Assembly: GCA_937872515.1 (NCBI GenBank)
Contig: CALMSX010000091.1
Span: forward strand, 48,633-112,632
From: an uncultured Bacteroidota bacterium
Lineage (GTDB): Bacteria > Bacteroidota > Bacteroidia > Chitinophagales > Saprospiraceae
DNA: 64,000 nt
Reading direction: 5' to 3'
A program made the translations under genes and the position numbers. Numbering within the stretch: position 1 is the stretch's first letter; the number at the start of each line of letters is the position of its first letter. This document shows positions 27,594 to 36,318 of this stretch, piece after piece. Under the pieces are notes generated by a model. It was not told where the DNA came from and did no database searches. It saw nothing but the letters and a program-made list of their open reading frames with translations.

Positions 27594-27634
27594 CAGCTCT
27601 TTAGAACGAAAGCGTTCTTTACTTCAAAATAAAT

Positions 27635-27707
27635 GCGGAAGTAGCTCAGTTGGTAGAGCACAACCTTGCCAAGGTTGGGGTCGCGAGTTCGAGTCTCGTT
27701 TTCCGCT
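27635..27707 (+). tRNA. tRNA-Gly (GCC)
   Basis: 73 bases that fold as a cloverleaf. Acceptor arm GCGGAAG / TTTCCGC with discriminator T, D-arm AGCTCAGTTGGTAGAGC, anticodon stem CAACC / GGTTG with loop TTGCCAA and anticodon GCC at 27668-27670, then a T-arm with GTTCGAGTC. CCA is not encoded. Confidence 0.96.
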
Positions 27708-27712
27708 CAAAT

Positions 27713-27739
27713 GCCCTCTATGTGAGGGCTTTTTATTTT
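27713..27739 (+). terminator. Terminator-like hairpin between the two tRNA genes
   Basis: GCCCTC (27713-27718) and GAGGGC (27724-27729) around TATGT, then TTTTTATTTT. It would stop or attenuate transcription after tRNA-Gly, or guide processing of a joint transcript. No exact promoter is visible for tRNA-Leu. Confidence 0.75.
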
Positions 27740-27742
27740 GGA

Positions 27743-27827
27743 GCCCTGGTGGTGGAATTGGTAGACACGCAGGACTTAAAATCCTGTGACCGTTGTGGTC
27801 GTGCGGGTTCAAGTCCCGCCCGGGGTA
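27743..27827 (+). tRNA. tRNA-Leu (TAA)
   Basis: 85 bases with a long variable arm (GACCGTTGTGGTC), as expected for Leu. Acceptor GCCCTGG / CCGGGGT with G1-T72 and T5-G68 wobbles, discriminator A. Anticodon TAA at 27777-27779 in loop CTTAAAA. T-arm GCGGG TTCAAGT CCCGC. CCA is not encoded. Confidence 0.95.
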
Positions 27828-28174
27828 CATTTATCGGAGTCCCTACACAAGTAAACTTGTATAGGGATCCCTACGCCGAGAAACAGGTGTAGGGATCCGG
27901 TTAAAGTCCTTACATTGCTTTTGCAGCGTGAGGGTAAATGCATTTGAGTTTTATTTCCTAAAATTTTCCCTTCTATTTCTTTTTTAAGTGTCCATTACGT
28001 GCAAATACACTTTGGCTTTTGATGCTGGATTTTCAATCTCAGATCATCGATTTCAACTTCAAACCTTATTCTATTTCCGAGCCTTAATATCTTAACAGAA
28101 CAATAGCATTCTGGACGACAGCATTATGGCTATTTCTTCGTTTCTACATCATTCATTACCCGAAACAATGAAAG
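27828..28174. other. Non-coding interval between tRNA-Leu and RAYT gene
   Basis: 347 bp without a gene. The left 100 bp hold three stem-loops (annotated separately). The rest is AT-rich and shows nothing I can assign. Confidence 0.6.
27840..27933 (+). repeat. Three consecutive stem-loops, candidate REP-like elements
   Basis: Hairpin 1: 27840-27851 with 27856-27867, loop TAAA, one mismatch. Hairpin 2: 27867-27877 with 27886-27896, sharing the TCCCTAC / GTAGGGA ends with hairpin 1. Hairpin 3: 27908-27918 with 27923-27933, loop TTTT, one mismatch and wobbles. None has a T-run. They lie between tRNA-Leu and a REP-associated transposase gene. Either 3' processing/termination of the tRNA transcript or REP/BIME-like substrates could explain them. 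Confidence 0.6.
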
Positions 28175-28762
28175 ATGAAAAAATCTAAAGATAAAATCCA
28201 AAATAAACCTCTTAGGGCGCACTGGTGGGATTATAGCTGCAATGCTAGCTATTTTGTAACCATTTGTACAAGGATGAAGTTTCCCTATTTTGGCGAAGTC
28301 AAAGATCAAAAAATGATATTAAATGAATTAGGCAGATGTGCTGAAATATGTTGGTATGACATCCCTAATCATTTTCCATTTGTTGAATTGGGGGAATTTG
28401 TTGTAATGCCAGATCATATTCATGGCATTCTAACCATAAATAAACCCTCCTTAAGTAAGATGCAAGTGGAGTCGCAAAATATTGCGACGCCGCAGTCTCA
28501 ACATGGAGACCTTTTAGACAATTATATAGGAAAAAATAAATTTGGACCACAATCAAAAAATCTGGCCTCTGTTATCAGGGGGTATAAAATTGGAGTGACA
28601 AAAAAATCAAAATCCCTATACCCAAATTTTAAATGGCAAACCCTTTATTATGACCACATTATCAGGAATGAAACAGATTTAAAAAGGATTGTTAAATATA
28701 TTTTGGATAATCCAATGAATTGGGGCAAAAAGAGAAAGGTAAAACCACAAAAACATCCATGA
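28175..28762 (+). CDS. REP-associated tyrosine transposase (RAYT, Y1 HUH superfamily)
   Basis: 195 residues. The IS200-like fold begins YFVTICTRMKFPYFGEV and has the metal-binding HUH motif His81-Ile-His83 in VMPDHIHGIL. The RAYT-specific block NKFGPQSKNLASVIRGYK follows, then WQTLYYDHIIRNETDLKRI and YILDNPMNW, which contain the candidate catalytic Tyr. Such proteins nick and join single-stranded DNA at palindromic REP sequences. They are usually single-copy, domesticated genes without IS ends. The variable linker (about residues 95-120) is encoded by palindromic DNA. Not in an operon. Confidence 0.9.
   Translation: MKKSKDKIQNKPLRAHWWDYSCNASYFVTICTRMKFPYFGEVKDQKMILNELGRCAEICWYDIPNHFPFVELGEFVVMPDHIHGILTINKPSLSKMQVESQNIATPQSQHGDLLDNYIGKNKFGPQSKNLASVIRGYKIGVTKKSKSLYPNFKWQTLYYDHIIRNETDLKRIVKYILDNPMNWGKKRKVKPQKHP
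28471..28510 (+). repeat. Palindromes inside the RAYT coding sequence
   Basis: GTCGCAA (28471-28477) pairs with TTGCGAC (28482-28488), loop AATA. GTCTC (28495-28499) pairs with GAGAC (28506-28510). Both fall in the linker between the HUH motif and the NKFGPQSKN block, the part of this protein family that varies most, and keep the frame open. Confidence 0.7.
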
Positions 28763-28838
28763 AATTACAAATTCAATTTTTTTATTTAAATGATTTATCT
28801 ACACTCAATATCACCTATTTTCCTCGTATATTTATACA

Positions 28839-30413
28839 ATGAATTCTTCCTCACACGATTACGACTTTGTCATCATTGGCAGTGGTTTTGGTGGCTCGGT
28901 ATCTGCCCTTCGCCTTAGTGAAAAAGGTTATAAGGTATTGGTTATAGAAAAAGGCAGATGGTTTAAATCAGGGACTGACTTTGCAAAGACCAACTGGAAC
29001 CTTAAAAAGTGGCTGTGGGTGCCGGGCTTAGGATTAAAAGGCATCATGCGCATCAGTCTGTTCAAACACATTACCGTGCTCAGCGGAGTAGGTGTAGGAG
29101 GGGGTTCATTGGTTTACGCCAACACCCTTCCCATTCCACCCAAATCATTTTTTGAGGCAGAAAGTTGGGCCCATCTGGCAGATTGGCAGGAGGAGTTAAG
29201 GCCCTATTACGAAGAAGCGCGCAGGATGCTGGGGGCTACCCAACACCCTTATCACAGCAAAAGCGAAAAGGCCATGTTAACCCTGGCTGAGCAGCTGAAT
29301 AAAAAAGAATCATTCGAAAAACCCCACCTGGCTATCTATTTTGGCAAGCCAGGTGAAAAAGTTGCCGACCCATATTTTGGGGGACTTGGTCCGGATAGAA
29401 CGGGTTGTACCCTTTGCGGTGCCTGCATGACCGGCTGTCGCCATAATTCAAAAAACACCTTAGATAAAAACTACCTGCACTTAGCCCAACGGTTGGGGGC
29501 TACTATTGTGGCAGAAAGAGAGGTAGTGGATGTAACTCCAATTGAGTCCGACGGCAGCGGCGGCTATGTCATCACACACCAATCGTCAACCGGGTGGCGG
29601 AAGGATAAAAAAAAGATCAGCTGCGGCGCTGTGGTTTTTGCCGGAGGCGTCATGGGGACACTTTCTCTGCTCACCCAGTTGAAAGGTAGCAGCCTCCCCT
29701 TACTCTCTGACAGACTGGGCTCCTCTGTTAGGACCAATTCTGAAAGTCTCATTGGCGTAGTAGCCTACGGAAAGGAAAATGATTATAGCGAAGGTGTTGC
29801 CATAGGGTCTCTTTTGCACCTCGATGAATACCGCAAGTTGGAACCTGTTAGGTATGGAGCCGGATCTGGTTTCTGGCGTTTACTGGTTGCCCCGCTCACG
29901 GAGGGGAAAACCATTTTGGGAAGGACCTTAAGCATCGGTAAAGACTGGCTTTTTCATCCCTTAGATAACCTCCGTGTATTTTTTACCGATGATTTTGCTA
30001 AAAGAAGCATGATCTTGTTGTACATGGAGAGTATTGATTCTACCCTAAAATTGGTGAAGTCAAAATGGGGGAAGCTCAGTACCCGTCTCGACAAGGGAGC
30101 CGCGCCAACGGCAAACAATTCGGTTGCCTATGACCTTGCAAAAAGGATGGCTGGCATCATGAGGGGAAAAGCAATGGTAGTGACCACTGAGGCCATGCTG
30201 GGTATTCCTACCACGGCACATATCCTGGGCGGTGCAACCATGGGCAGCAGTGCTAAAGAAGGGGTCATTGATGCTCAGCACAGAGTGTATAATTACCAAA
30301 ATATGTGGATCTGCGATGGAAGCGCCATCTCCGCCAATCCTGGTGTCAATCCAAGTCTTACCATTACCGCCCTTACGGAAAGAGCCATGGCAAGGATACC
30401 CTCCAAATCATAA
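28839..30413 (+). CDS. GMC-type FAD-dependent oxidoreductase
   Basis: 524 residues. The N-terminal FAD-binding Rossmann motif is VIIGSGFGGSVSALRLSEKG, then SGVGVGGGSLVYAN. A Cys motif CTLCGACMTGC (about residues 190-200) looks like an Fe-S or metal site and is common in bacterial cholesterol-oxidase-like GMC proteins. C-terminal HILGGATMG and NPGVNPSLTITALTERA are the conserved substrate and FAD contacts. It probably oxidises a sterol-like or other hydroxylated hydrophobic substrate. The identity is not determined by sequence. It is followed closely by the DUF1003 gene, 16 bp downstream. Confidence 0.88.
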   Translation: MNSSSHDYDFVIIGSGFGGSVSALRLSEKGYKVLVIEKGRWFKSGTDFAKTNWNLKKWLWVPGLGLKGIMRISLFKHITVLSGVGVGGGSLVYANTLPIPPKSFFEAESWAHLADWQEELRPYYEEARRMLGATQHPYHSKSEKAMLTLAEQLNKKESFEKPHLAIYFGKPGEKVADPYFGGLGPDRTGCTLCGACMTGCRHNSKNTLDKNYLHLAQRLGATIVAEREVVDVTPIESDGSGGYVITHQSSTGWRKDKKKISCGAVVFAGGVMGTLSLLTQLKGSSLPLLSDRLGSSVRTNSESLIGVVAYGKENDYSEGVAIGSLLHLDEYRKLEPVRYGAGSGFWRLLVAPLTEGKTILGRTLSIGKDWLFHPLDNLRVFFTDDFAKRSMILLYMESIDSTLKLVKSKWGKLSTRLDKGAAPTANNSVAYDLAKRMAGIMRGKAMVVTTEAMLGIPTTAHILGGATMGSSAKEGVIDAQHRVYNYQNMWICDGSAISANPGVNPSLTITALTERAMARIPSKS

Positions 30414-30429
30414 ACTCAGATATCATTTC

Positions 30430-31143
30430 ATGAACAAGAGCAAAACATTTATCAGCGACCTGGACCACAAAGAATATCCCATCTCTGAGCGGGTTGCCGG
30501 TAGTGCCATCAATGGGGCCATTGTTGCTGTAATACAGGCAGCATATCCTGAATTTAAACCCAACATGCAGTTATCTGTCAACGAGTTGAACGCCTTTCGG
30601 AAAAACTATCTTTCCCAACTGATGAGTAAACAAATTGGTGAGCTATCCAGACTGGAAGAAAATGTACTCACTGCGATGACAGACAGGTCTACCCTATCCG
30701 AGAAGCCAGGAGGCGATGATGTCTCAGATCTCACATTGGGTCAGCGGCTGGCAGACAAGGTGGCTACCTTTGGAGGCAGCTGGTCTTTTATCCTGACCTT
30801 CCTCTTTTTTATGGCGGTGTGGATAGCCGCCAATGTTTATTTATTGGGAGAAAAACCCTTTGACCCCTACCCATTTATCCTGCTCAACCTCATCCTTTCT
30901 TGTATCGCTTCCTTGCAAGCCCCCATCATTATGATGAGCCAAAACCGACAAGAAGAAAAGGACCGTGAACGTGCCAAAAAAGATTACATGATCAACCTCA
31001 AGTCGGAATTGGAAATCAGGCTGCTCCACGAAAAGATAGACCACCTCATCATCCACCAACAACAGGAGTTGTTGGAAATTCAACAGTTGCAGATTGATAT
31101 GATGAATGACATCTTAGAGTCAGTAAGAAAAAAAGATAAATAG
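30430..31143 (+). CDS. DUF1003 family membrane protein
   Basis: 238 residues from ATG 30430. The longer open frame overlaps the end of the GMC gene and is not used. DUF1003 signatures are LGQRLADKVATFGGSWSFIL, two helices (about 112-135 and 150-170), then PIIMMSQNRQEEKDRERAKKDY and a C-terminal coiled coil with repeated Leu/Gln (HQQQELLEIQQLQ). Cytosolic-facing helical tail. Function not known. Probably co-transcribed with the GMC gene. Confidence 0.85.
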   Translation: MNKSKTFISDLDHKEYPISERVAGSAINGAIVAVIQAAYPEFKPNMQLSVNELNAFRKNYLSQLMSKQIGELSRLEENVLTAMTDRSTLSEKPGGDDVSDLTLGQRLADKVATFGGSWSFILTFLFFMAVWIAANVYLLGEKPFDPYPFILLNLILSCIASLQAPIIMMSQNRQEEKDRERAKKDYMINLKSELEIRLLHEKIDHLIIHQQQELLEIQQLQIDMMNDILESVRKKDK

Positions 31144-31218
31144 TTGCCAACACCCCATCCACTATATCAATTTAAAGTATTTTGGAAAATATTTTAACCA
31201 CCATTAAAAGAAATCGCC

Positions 31219-32898
31219 ATGAAATTCATTGATGCATTGCAGAAAACAAGAAACGTTGTTGTTGGGGTGTTATTTGTTTTTGTATTTAAGCTTGCACTTT
31301 ATAGCCAGGACTTTGACAACACCGCTATTCTTGTTAAACCACACAACAAGAGTAACTCTCTAATGATTAACCGCCAGGGCAAGATTGTGAGAGAGTTTGA
31401 AATGAATGAACTGGTAAAGGTTGTCGAAAATGAAAAAGACAACTTTTTGTCTATGCTCTATCTCATTGATTATGCAAGTCATGATTTTAATATGGGGCCA
31501 TTAGCGGTAAGCGCAAATAAAGAATGGACCTTGTATGACATTACAGGAAAACGTTTAACCACAATTGACAAAAAGTACAGCTATCTGGGTTATGCCAATG
31601 GCGGTCTTTTACTGGCTACCAAAATTAACGAAACCAACCCAAAAAAATTCACTTCTGTTTTTTTGAATGCCTCTGGCAATGAGGTATTTGATGGAAAAAA
31701 ACTTTGGAATGCCAGTAGTTTTAATGGCAATTTTGCTTTGGCAAAGGAAGAAGACGACAAAGGAGCATGGATTGTTTTGAATAAAAGATTGATGACCTAT
31801 TCGGCCCTTCCCGCGCCCTTATCAGAAAGAATAGAATCTGTGTCGAGGGTTATAGAACCCTACTTTGTAATATATCAAAACAAGAAATATGGCTGGGGTG
31901 AAATACTGGCTGATAGTTTGGGAACAATCATATTTGATGCTTCTGTACATACAGGAATTCAGAACATGAAATTCAAAGCCCTAAAAGGTTCGCTTTGTAT
32001 TTATACCTATAAGAATTCACATTATTTTTTTAAGGATCTAAAAAATCAGATCATACCGGATATTAATATAACTTCTGTGGATGGCTTAAGTGATCGATTA
32101 ATATTTATCAACAAGCTATCCTCAAAAGAAAATTTATTCGACCACCAATTTCACCCTGTCCATTTGCCACAAAAAACAAATGAGGTGTTTAAAGCAATCA
32201 AATTAGAAGACCACTACCTAATAGGGTATGTTTTAGACACCCTAACACACAAGATGGAATATCGGGCTTATGACGCCAATACCCTGCAATTACTGTCATC
32301 GTCTGATAAGAAATTTGAAGATATCATTGCGGATGAATGGGTGGGTGTAGATCCTCGTGAAACTTTCAAAAAAAAATTAACCGAACTATATAATTTCAAC
32401 AATGGCTCAATATTTAAAATGCCCACCTCTCACCAAATGTTCAAGGGCATAGCTTCCACCAAGGGGTATGCTCCTGCCGAGATTCACCACCTTGAGGTAA
32501 TGTACAATGAAGATCTTAGCAAATTAAATCAATTTAAAAATCTCAGATCTCTTGAATTTTTTGATTTTAAATTTACATCTCTGCCACCTGTCATTAAAAA
32601 ATTAAAATCCCTCAATGCATTAGATCTTAGGCTATGCAAACACCTAACAACCCTGCCAACGTGGCTTTCAGATTTAAAGTCCTTGAAGTTTATTGATATT
32701 CATGATTGCAAAAATCTTAGAAATATAGAACCTGTGCTTTTAAAACTACCACAGCTCAAAGAAGTTACTACCATGAATTACGACTTTGATGATAATTTCC
32801 TCCTCAGAATGCAAAAACCCGGAGCCAAGTTTCAGGTGAACAATATTTATGGTACACCACTGGATGAGGGTCCGGTTATAGAAGAATCGGATCGATAG
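31219..32898 (+). CDS. Exported leucine-rich-repeat protein of unknown function
   Basis: 559 residues with an N-terminal hydrophobic signal (about 12-29, cleaved near LYSQ). The middle (about 30-370) is a beta-rich region with WG-like elements (for example KYGWGEILADSLGTIIFDAS). Residues about 430-530 are a short leucine-rich-repeat array (LRSLEFFDFKFTSLPP, LNALDLRLCKHLTTLP and similar). I do not recognise a characterised family. It is flanked by a 75-bp gap upstream and about 200 bp downstream, so it is likely a single-gene unit. The LRR end suggests protein-protein contact. Confidence 0.72.
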   Translation: MKFIDALQKTRNVVVGVLFVFVFKLALYSQDFDNTAILVKPHNKSNSLMINRQGKIVREFEMNELVKVVENEKDNFLSMLYLIDYASHDFNMGPLAVSANKEWTLYDITGKRLTTIDKKYSYLGYANGGLLLATKINETNPKKFTSVFLNASGNEVFDGKKLWNASSFNGNFALAKEEDDKGAWIVLNKRLMTYSALPAPLSERIESVSRVIEPYFVIYQNKKYGWGEILADSLGTIIFDASVHTGIQNMKFKALKGSLCIYTYKNSHYFFKDLKNQIIPDINITSVDGLSDRLIFINKLSSKENLFDHQFHPVHLPQKTNEVFKAIKLEDHYLIGYVLDTLTHKMEYRAYDANTLQLLSSSDKKFEDIIADEWVGVDPRETFKKKLTELYNFNNGSIFKMPTSHQMFKGIASTKGYAPAEIHHLEVMYNEDLSKLNQFKNLRSLEFFDFKFTSLPPVIKKLKSLNALDLRLCKHLTTLPTWLSDLKSLKFIDIHDCKNLRNIEPVLLKLPQLKEVTTMNYDFDDNFLLRMQKPGAKFQVNNIYGTPLDEGPVIEESDR

Positions 32899-33087
32899 AG
32901 GGTATAAAATAAACCTTCTTTGCAGTTTGTAATATTGAAGGTTAAGTCAATTTTAATTAAAAAATGTAATTGGATGTAATTGGAGTACACTTGGTTTCCA
33001 GATAACCCAATTATATTTAGCTGTTGTTTGAGCTCAATGAAATGCAACCTAGAATGGGAATTATCTACTTGCAATCACACAAATCAC

Positions 33088-33095
33088 TATTTTTG
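33088..33095 (+). promoter_or_regulatory. Putative -7 box (TATTTTTG)
   Basis: Exact TAnnTTTG ending four bases before the ATG at 33100, with TTG at 33069-33071 (spacing 16, shorter than ideal). It supports the ATG at 33100 and a leaderless transcript. Confidence 0.45.
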
Positions 33096-33099
33096 TTAT

Positions 33100-36000
33100 A
33101 TGAGACAATTTACCATTCTCCTACTTTTTTTTGCGATTGCCACCTCAAATCAGGCACAATCGCGCATAAGATTTGAAAGTGATGAAAACATCCGATGGGC
33201 GGATTCAGTGCTACATACATTAACACTGGAAGAAAAGGTGGGCCAGTTGCTGATGCCCAGAGGCAATATGTCGGGCAAGCCACACGATGTGGAGAAGCTG
33301 AAGATGTGGGTAAGGGATTATAAAATTGGGGGCATCGTATTTTTTGCAGCCCCACCTTCGGTACAAGCCCGGGTTACCAATGAAGTGCAGGCCATCAGCA
33401 AGGTTCCCCTTTTTATTGGAGAAGATTTTGAATGGGGATTGGCCATGCGACTCGACAGTACAGATCGTTTTCCCTATGCCATGGCACTGGGTGCAATGGA
33501 GGGCAATGAACACCTGATTGAAGCCATGGGTCAGGAAGTAGGCAGGCAATGCCAGAGGATGGGAGTACACATCAACTACGCTCCTGTGGTTGACGTCAAC
33601 AATAACATTGACAACCCGGTCATCAATTTCCGATCGTATGGCTCAGATAAAGAAGAAGTAGCGCGCAAAGGCATGGCCTATGTGAAGGGCTTACAATCCC
33701 AAAATGTGATTGCTACCGCCAAACACTTCCCGGGTCATGGAGATACCCGCGTAGATTCACACAAAGATCTTCCGGTGATCAGTCACGATTCAGCCCGCCT
33801 ACATGAAGTGGAGTTGTATCCATTTAAAAAACTCATCGACGCAGGAGTGGCAGGCATTATGACAGCCCACCTGGATGTGCCGGTTTTGGCAAAACAAGAG
33901 GGAATCGCTGCTACCTTTTCCAAATCCATTGTAACCGACCTGCTAAGATCTCAATTAAATTTTAAAGGACTCACCTTCACCGATGCCATGGACATGAAGG
34001 GAGCCATAAAAAATTTTGGACCGGGTGAGGCCATGGTACAGGCTTTCCTGGCCGGCAACGACATTCTGGAAACTTTTGAGGATGTACCCGTTGCTGTTTC
34101 TTCATTGGTCAATGCTGTAAATGAAGGCAGAATCAGCGATTCACTGCTGACGGAAAGAGTAAGAAAGATACTGATCGCCAAGGCATGGGTGGGTTTGAAT
34201 CATTACACCCCTGTTGTTTTGGAGGGCCTTGTAGCCGATCTGAATGCGGCTCAAACCACGCTGCTCAACAGACAATTTGCGGAAGCAACCGTAACCCTGG
34301 CCAAAAACGAAAACGAACTGTTGCCCATCCGTGATCTCACTGCCAAAATAGCTGTAGTATCAATTGATGGAAAACCAGGAAATACCTTTCAATCCTTATG
34401 TGGAAAATATACGCGATTAGATTATTACACTTTTGCTTCCACAGATTCTGACACCTTGCTTCTGGCTTTATTAGACACCCTTTCAAGTTACGATCAGGTT
34501 ATTGTGGCTGCCCACCTCAAAGAAATCAGGCCCTCTGCCAAGTACAGCCTGACAACCAGCAATATCAAAGCAATCAGTCAGATGAGTCTGCTTCCAAAAG
34601 CGGTCTTGTGTCTTTTTGGCAATGTTTATGCCGTCAACAAGCTGTCAGATGTGCAAAATTACAAGGCCATCATCCTTGCTTACCAACAGTGGAAATACAC
34701 AGAAGAAACAGCCGCACAAATCATCTTTGGCGGCCTTCCTTCCAAGGGGAGGCTCCCTGTTACCCTCAATGAATCACTAGCAGAAGACCAAGGGCTAATG
34801 TTAGCAGATGGCAACCGTTTATCTTATGGTCATCCTGCGCAAGTGGGCTTTGATGATCAATTGGAAAAACGCATTGACTCCATTGTTGTAGCAGGCTTGC
34901 AAAACCAGGCCTATCCGGGTGCGGTAGTACAGGTAGTAAGACATGGGAAAACCATTCTGCACAAGGCTTACGGAAGTAAAATATTCAACCATAAATTTAG
35001 TCTTTCCCAAGAAAATAAATTTGAAGCTGGTGCCAAAACCGATGCTATGGATTATTTTGGCAATGAAAAACAAAAAGAATCAGGTGATACTACCACCTCT
35101 GCCGAACATAGTGTAGTAAGTACAGAAGATTATTATGATCTGGCTTCTGTGACCAAGATTGCAGCCTCTTCGCTGGCTATCATGCAATTGATGAGTGAGG
35201 GAAAGCTCAGGCTTGACCAAAGTTTTGGTGAGTTGGTACCCTCCTTAAAAGGCAGTAATAAAGCAGACCTCAAAATGAGAGACCTGCTTACCCACAGAGC
35301 TGGACTCAAGGCGTGGATTCCTTTTTGGCATTATGCTGTTGACAGTCTGGCTACCATTAAAAAAGCCGTGGTAGTCAAACCTGCATTGTTAGAAAAGATG
35401 AGCTATACCGAAAAAAAGCCATTCTTTCTGTGGAAGCTCTTTGGTAAAAAAAATAAAAAAGTTTATGATTACCTGGGGTCTGTCAAAAAAGACGCAGCAC
35501 TTTGGCAGTCATGTCTTGAACCCGGTACCATCGTATGGCAAAAAGATGCCTTATCAGAAAAAAGAAACCCTAAGCACAACATTGAAATTGCTGAAGGGAT
35601 ATGGATGCACGAACGATATCGAACTGCGCTTTTTAAAGGCATTGCAGACTCACCTGTAAATCCAGGTCAGGGATATGTATACAGCGATCTGCATTATTAT
35701 TACTATCCAGAGATTGTCCAGCGATTGACCGGAAAAAGTTTTGAAAAATACCTGCACGACACTTACCACAGCATAGGTGCCAACAGCCTGGGCTTCCTGC
35801 CATTGAAACATGTATCGGCAGCAGCCATTGCCCCAACAGAATACGACAGCCTATTTAGGAGATGTCTGATCCAGGGAAGGGTGCACGATGAAGGCGCTGC
35901 AATCATGGGAGGCATATCGGGACATGCCGGTTTGTTTGGCACTTCCAACGACCTTGCCAAGCTAATGCAGCTCTACCTCAACAAAGGGCAATTTGGGGGT

Positions 36001-36312
36001 CAGCGCTATTTTGATACGCATGTGATAGAAGAATGTACTTCCTACCAGTTTCCGGAAGAAGGCAACCGACGCGGGATAGCTTTTGACAAGCCTGATCTGA
36101 AAGGAGGGAATAATGCGCCGGCAGCAGCATCTCCGATGAGTTATGGCCACAGTGGATTTACCGGCACGTTTGTGTGGGTAGATCCTGCTCACGACCTGTT
36201 TTACATATTTTTATCCAATAGGGTTTACCCAACCAGAAAAAATAATAAGATCAGTCAAATGAACATAAGGACCTCCATTGGAGATGCTATTTACCGTTCG
36301 CTGATAAAATAA
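33100..36312 (+). CDS. Glycoside hydrolase family 3 / beta-lactamase-like fusion
   Basis: 1,070 residues. A signal peptide (about 1-19) is followed by a GH3 NagZ-like domain (about 30-370) with KHFPGHGDT (catalytic His about 209) and FTDAMDMKGA (nucleophile Asp295). A GH3 C-terminal domain (about 390-570) and then a serine beta-lactamase/DD-peptidase-like domain (about 600-1060) complete it, with SVTK (Ser683, Lys686), YSD and HSG. It could combine N-acetylglucosaminidase and esterase or DD-peptidase-like activity on cell-wall fragments. This two-module architecture recurs in Bacteroidota. The longer open frame from 32980 lacks a signal peptide and is not used. Confidence 0.9.
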   Translation: MRQFTILLLFFAIATSNQAQSRIRFESDENIRWADSVLHTLTLEEKVGQLLMPRGNMSGKPHDVEKLKMWVRDYKIGGIVFFAAPPSVQARVTNEVQAISKVPLFIGEDFEWGLAMRLDSTDRFPYAMALGAMEGNEHLIEAMGQEVGRQCQRMGVHINYAPVVDVNNNIDNPVINFRSYGSDKEEVARKGMAYVKGLQSQNVIATAKHFPGHGDTRVDSHKDLPVISHDSARLHEVELYPFKKLIDAGVAGIMTAHLDVPVLAKQEGIAATFSKSIVTDLLRSQLNFKGLTFTDAMDMKGAIKNFGPGEAMVQAFLAGNDILETFEDVPVAVSSLVNAVNEGRISDSLLTERVRKILIAKAWVGLNHYTPVVLEGLVADLNAAQTTLLNRQFAEATVTLAKNENELLPIRDLTAKIAVVSIDGKPGNTFQSLCGKYTRLDYYTFASTDSDTLLLALLDTLSSYDQVIVAAHLKEIRPSAKYSLTTSNIKAISQMSLLPKAVLCLFGNVYAVNKLSDVQNYKAIILAYQQWKYTEETAAQIIFGGLPSKGRLPVTLNESLAEDQGLMLADGNRLSYGHPAQVGFDDQLEKRIDSIVVAGLQNQAYPGAVVQVVRHGKTILHKAYGSKIFNHKFSLSQENKFEAGAKTDAMDYFGNEKQKESGDTTTSAEHSVVSTEDYYDLASVTKIAASSLAIMQLMSEGKLRLDQSFGELVPSLKGSNKADLKMRDLLTHRAGLKAWIPFWHYAVDSLATIKKAVVVKPALLEKMSYTEKKPFFLWKLFGKKNKKVYDYLGSVKKDAALWQSCLEPGTIVWQKDALSEKRNPKHNIEIAEGIWMHERYRTALFKGIADSPVNPGQGYVYSDLHYYYYPEIVQRLTGKSFEKYLHDTYHSIGANSLGFLPLKHVSAAAIAPTEYDSLFRRCLIQGRVHDEGAAIMGGISGHAGLFGTSNDLAKLMQLYLNKGQFGGQRYFDTHVIEECTSYQFPEEGNRRGIAFDKPDLKGGNNAPAAASPMSYGHSGFTGTFVWVDPAHDLFYIFLSNRVYPTRKNNKISQMNIRTSIGDAIYRSLIK

Positions 36313-36318
36313 TCGAAC

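Noticed and set aside
27743..27827. G1-T72 wobble in tRNA-Leu as an anomaly
   Set aside because: From memory, other Bacteroidota tRNA-Leu genes also end this way, and the rest of the fold is normal.
27624..27892. Open frames on both strands across the two tRNA genes
   Set aside because: They translate tRNA sequence (for example a peptide with LVVELVDTQDLKSCD and its antisense with GRDLNPHDHN), well-known spurious ORFs.
28175..28762. Complete insertion sequence
   Set aside because: No terminal repeats or target duplication seen around the RAYT gene; treated as a solo domesticated transposase.
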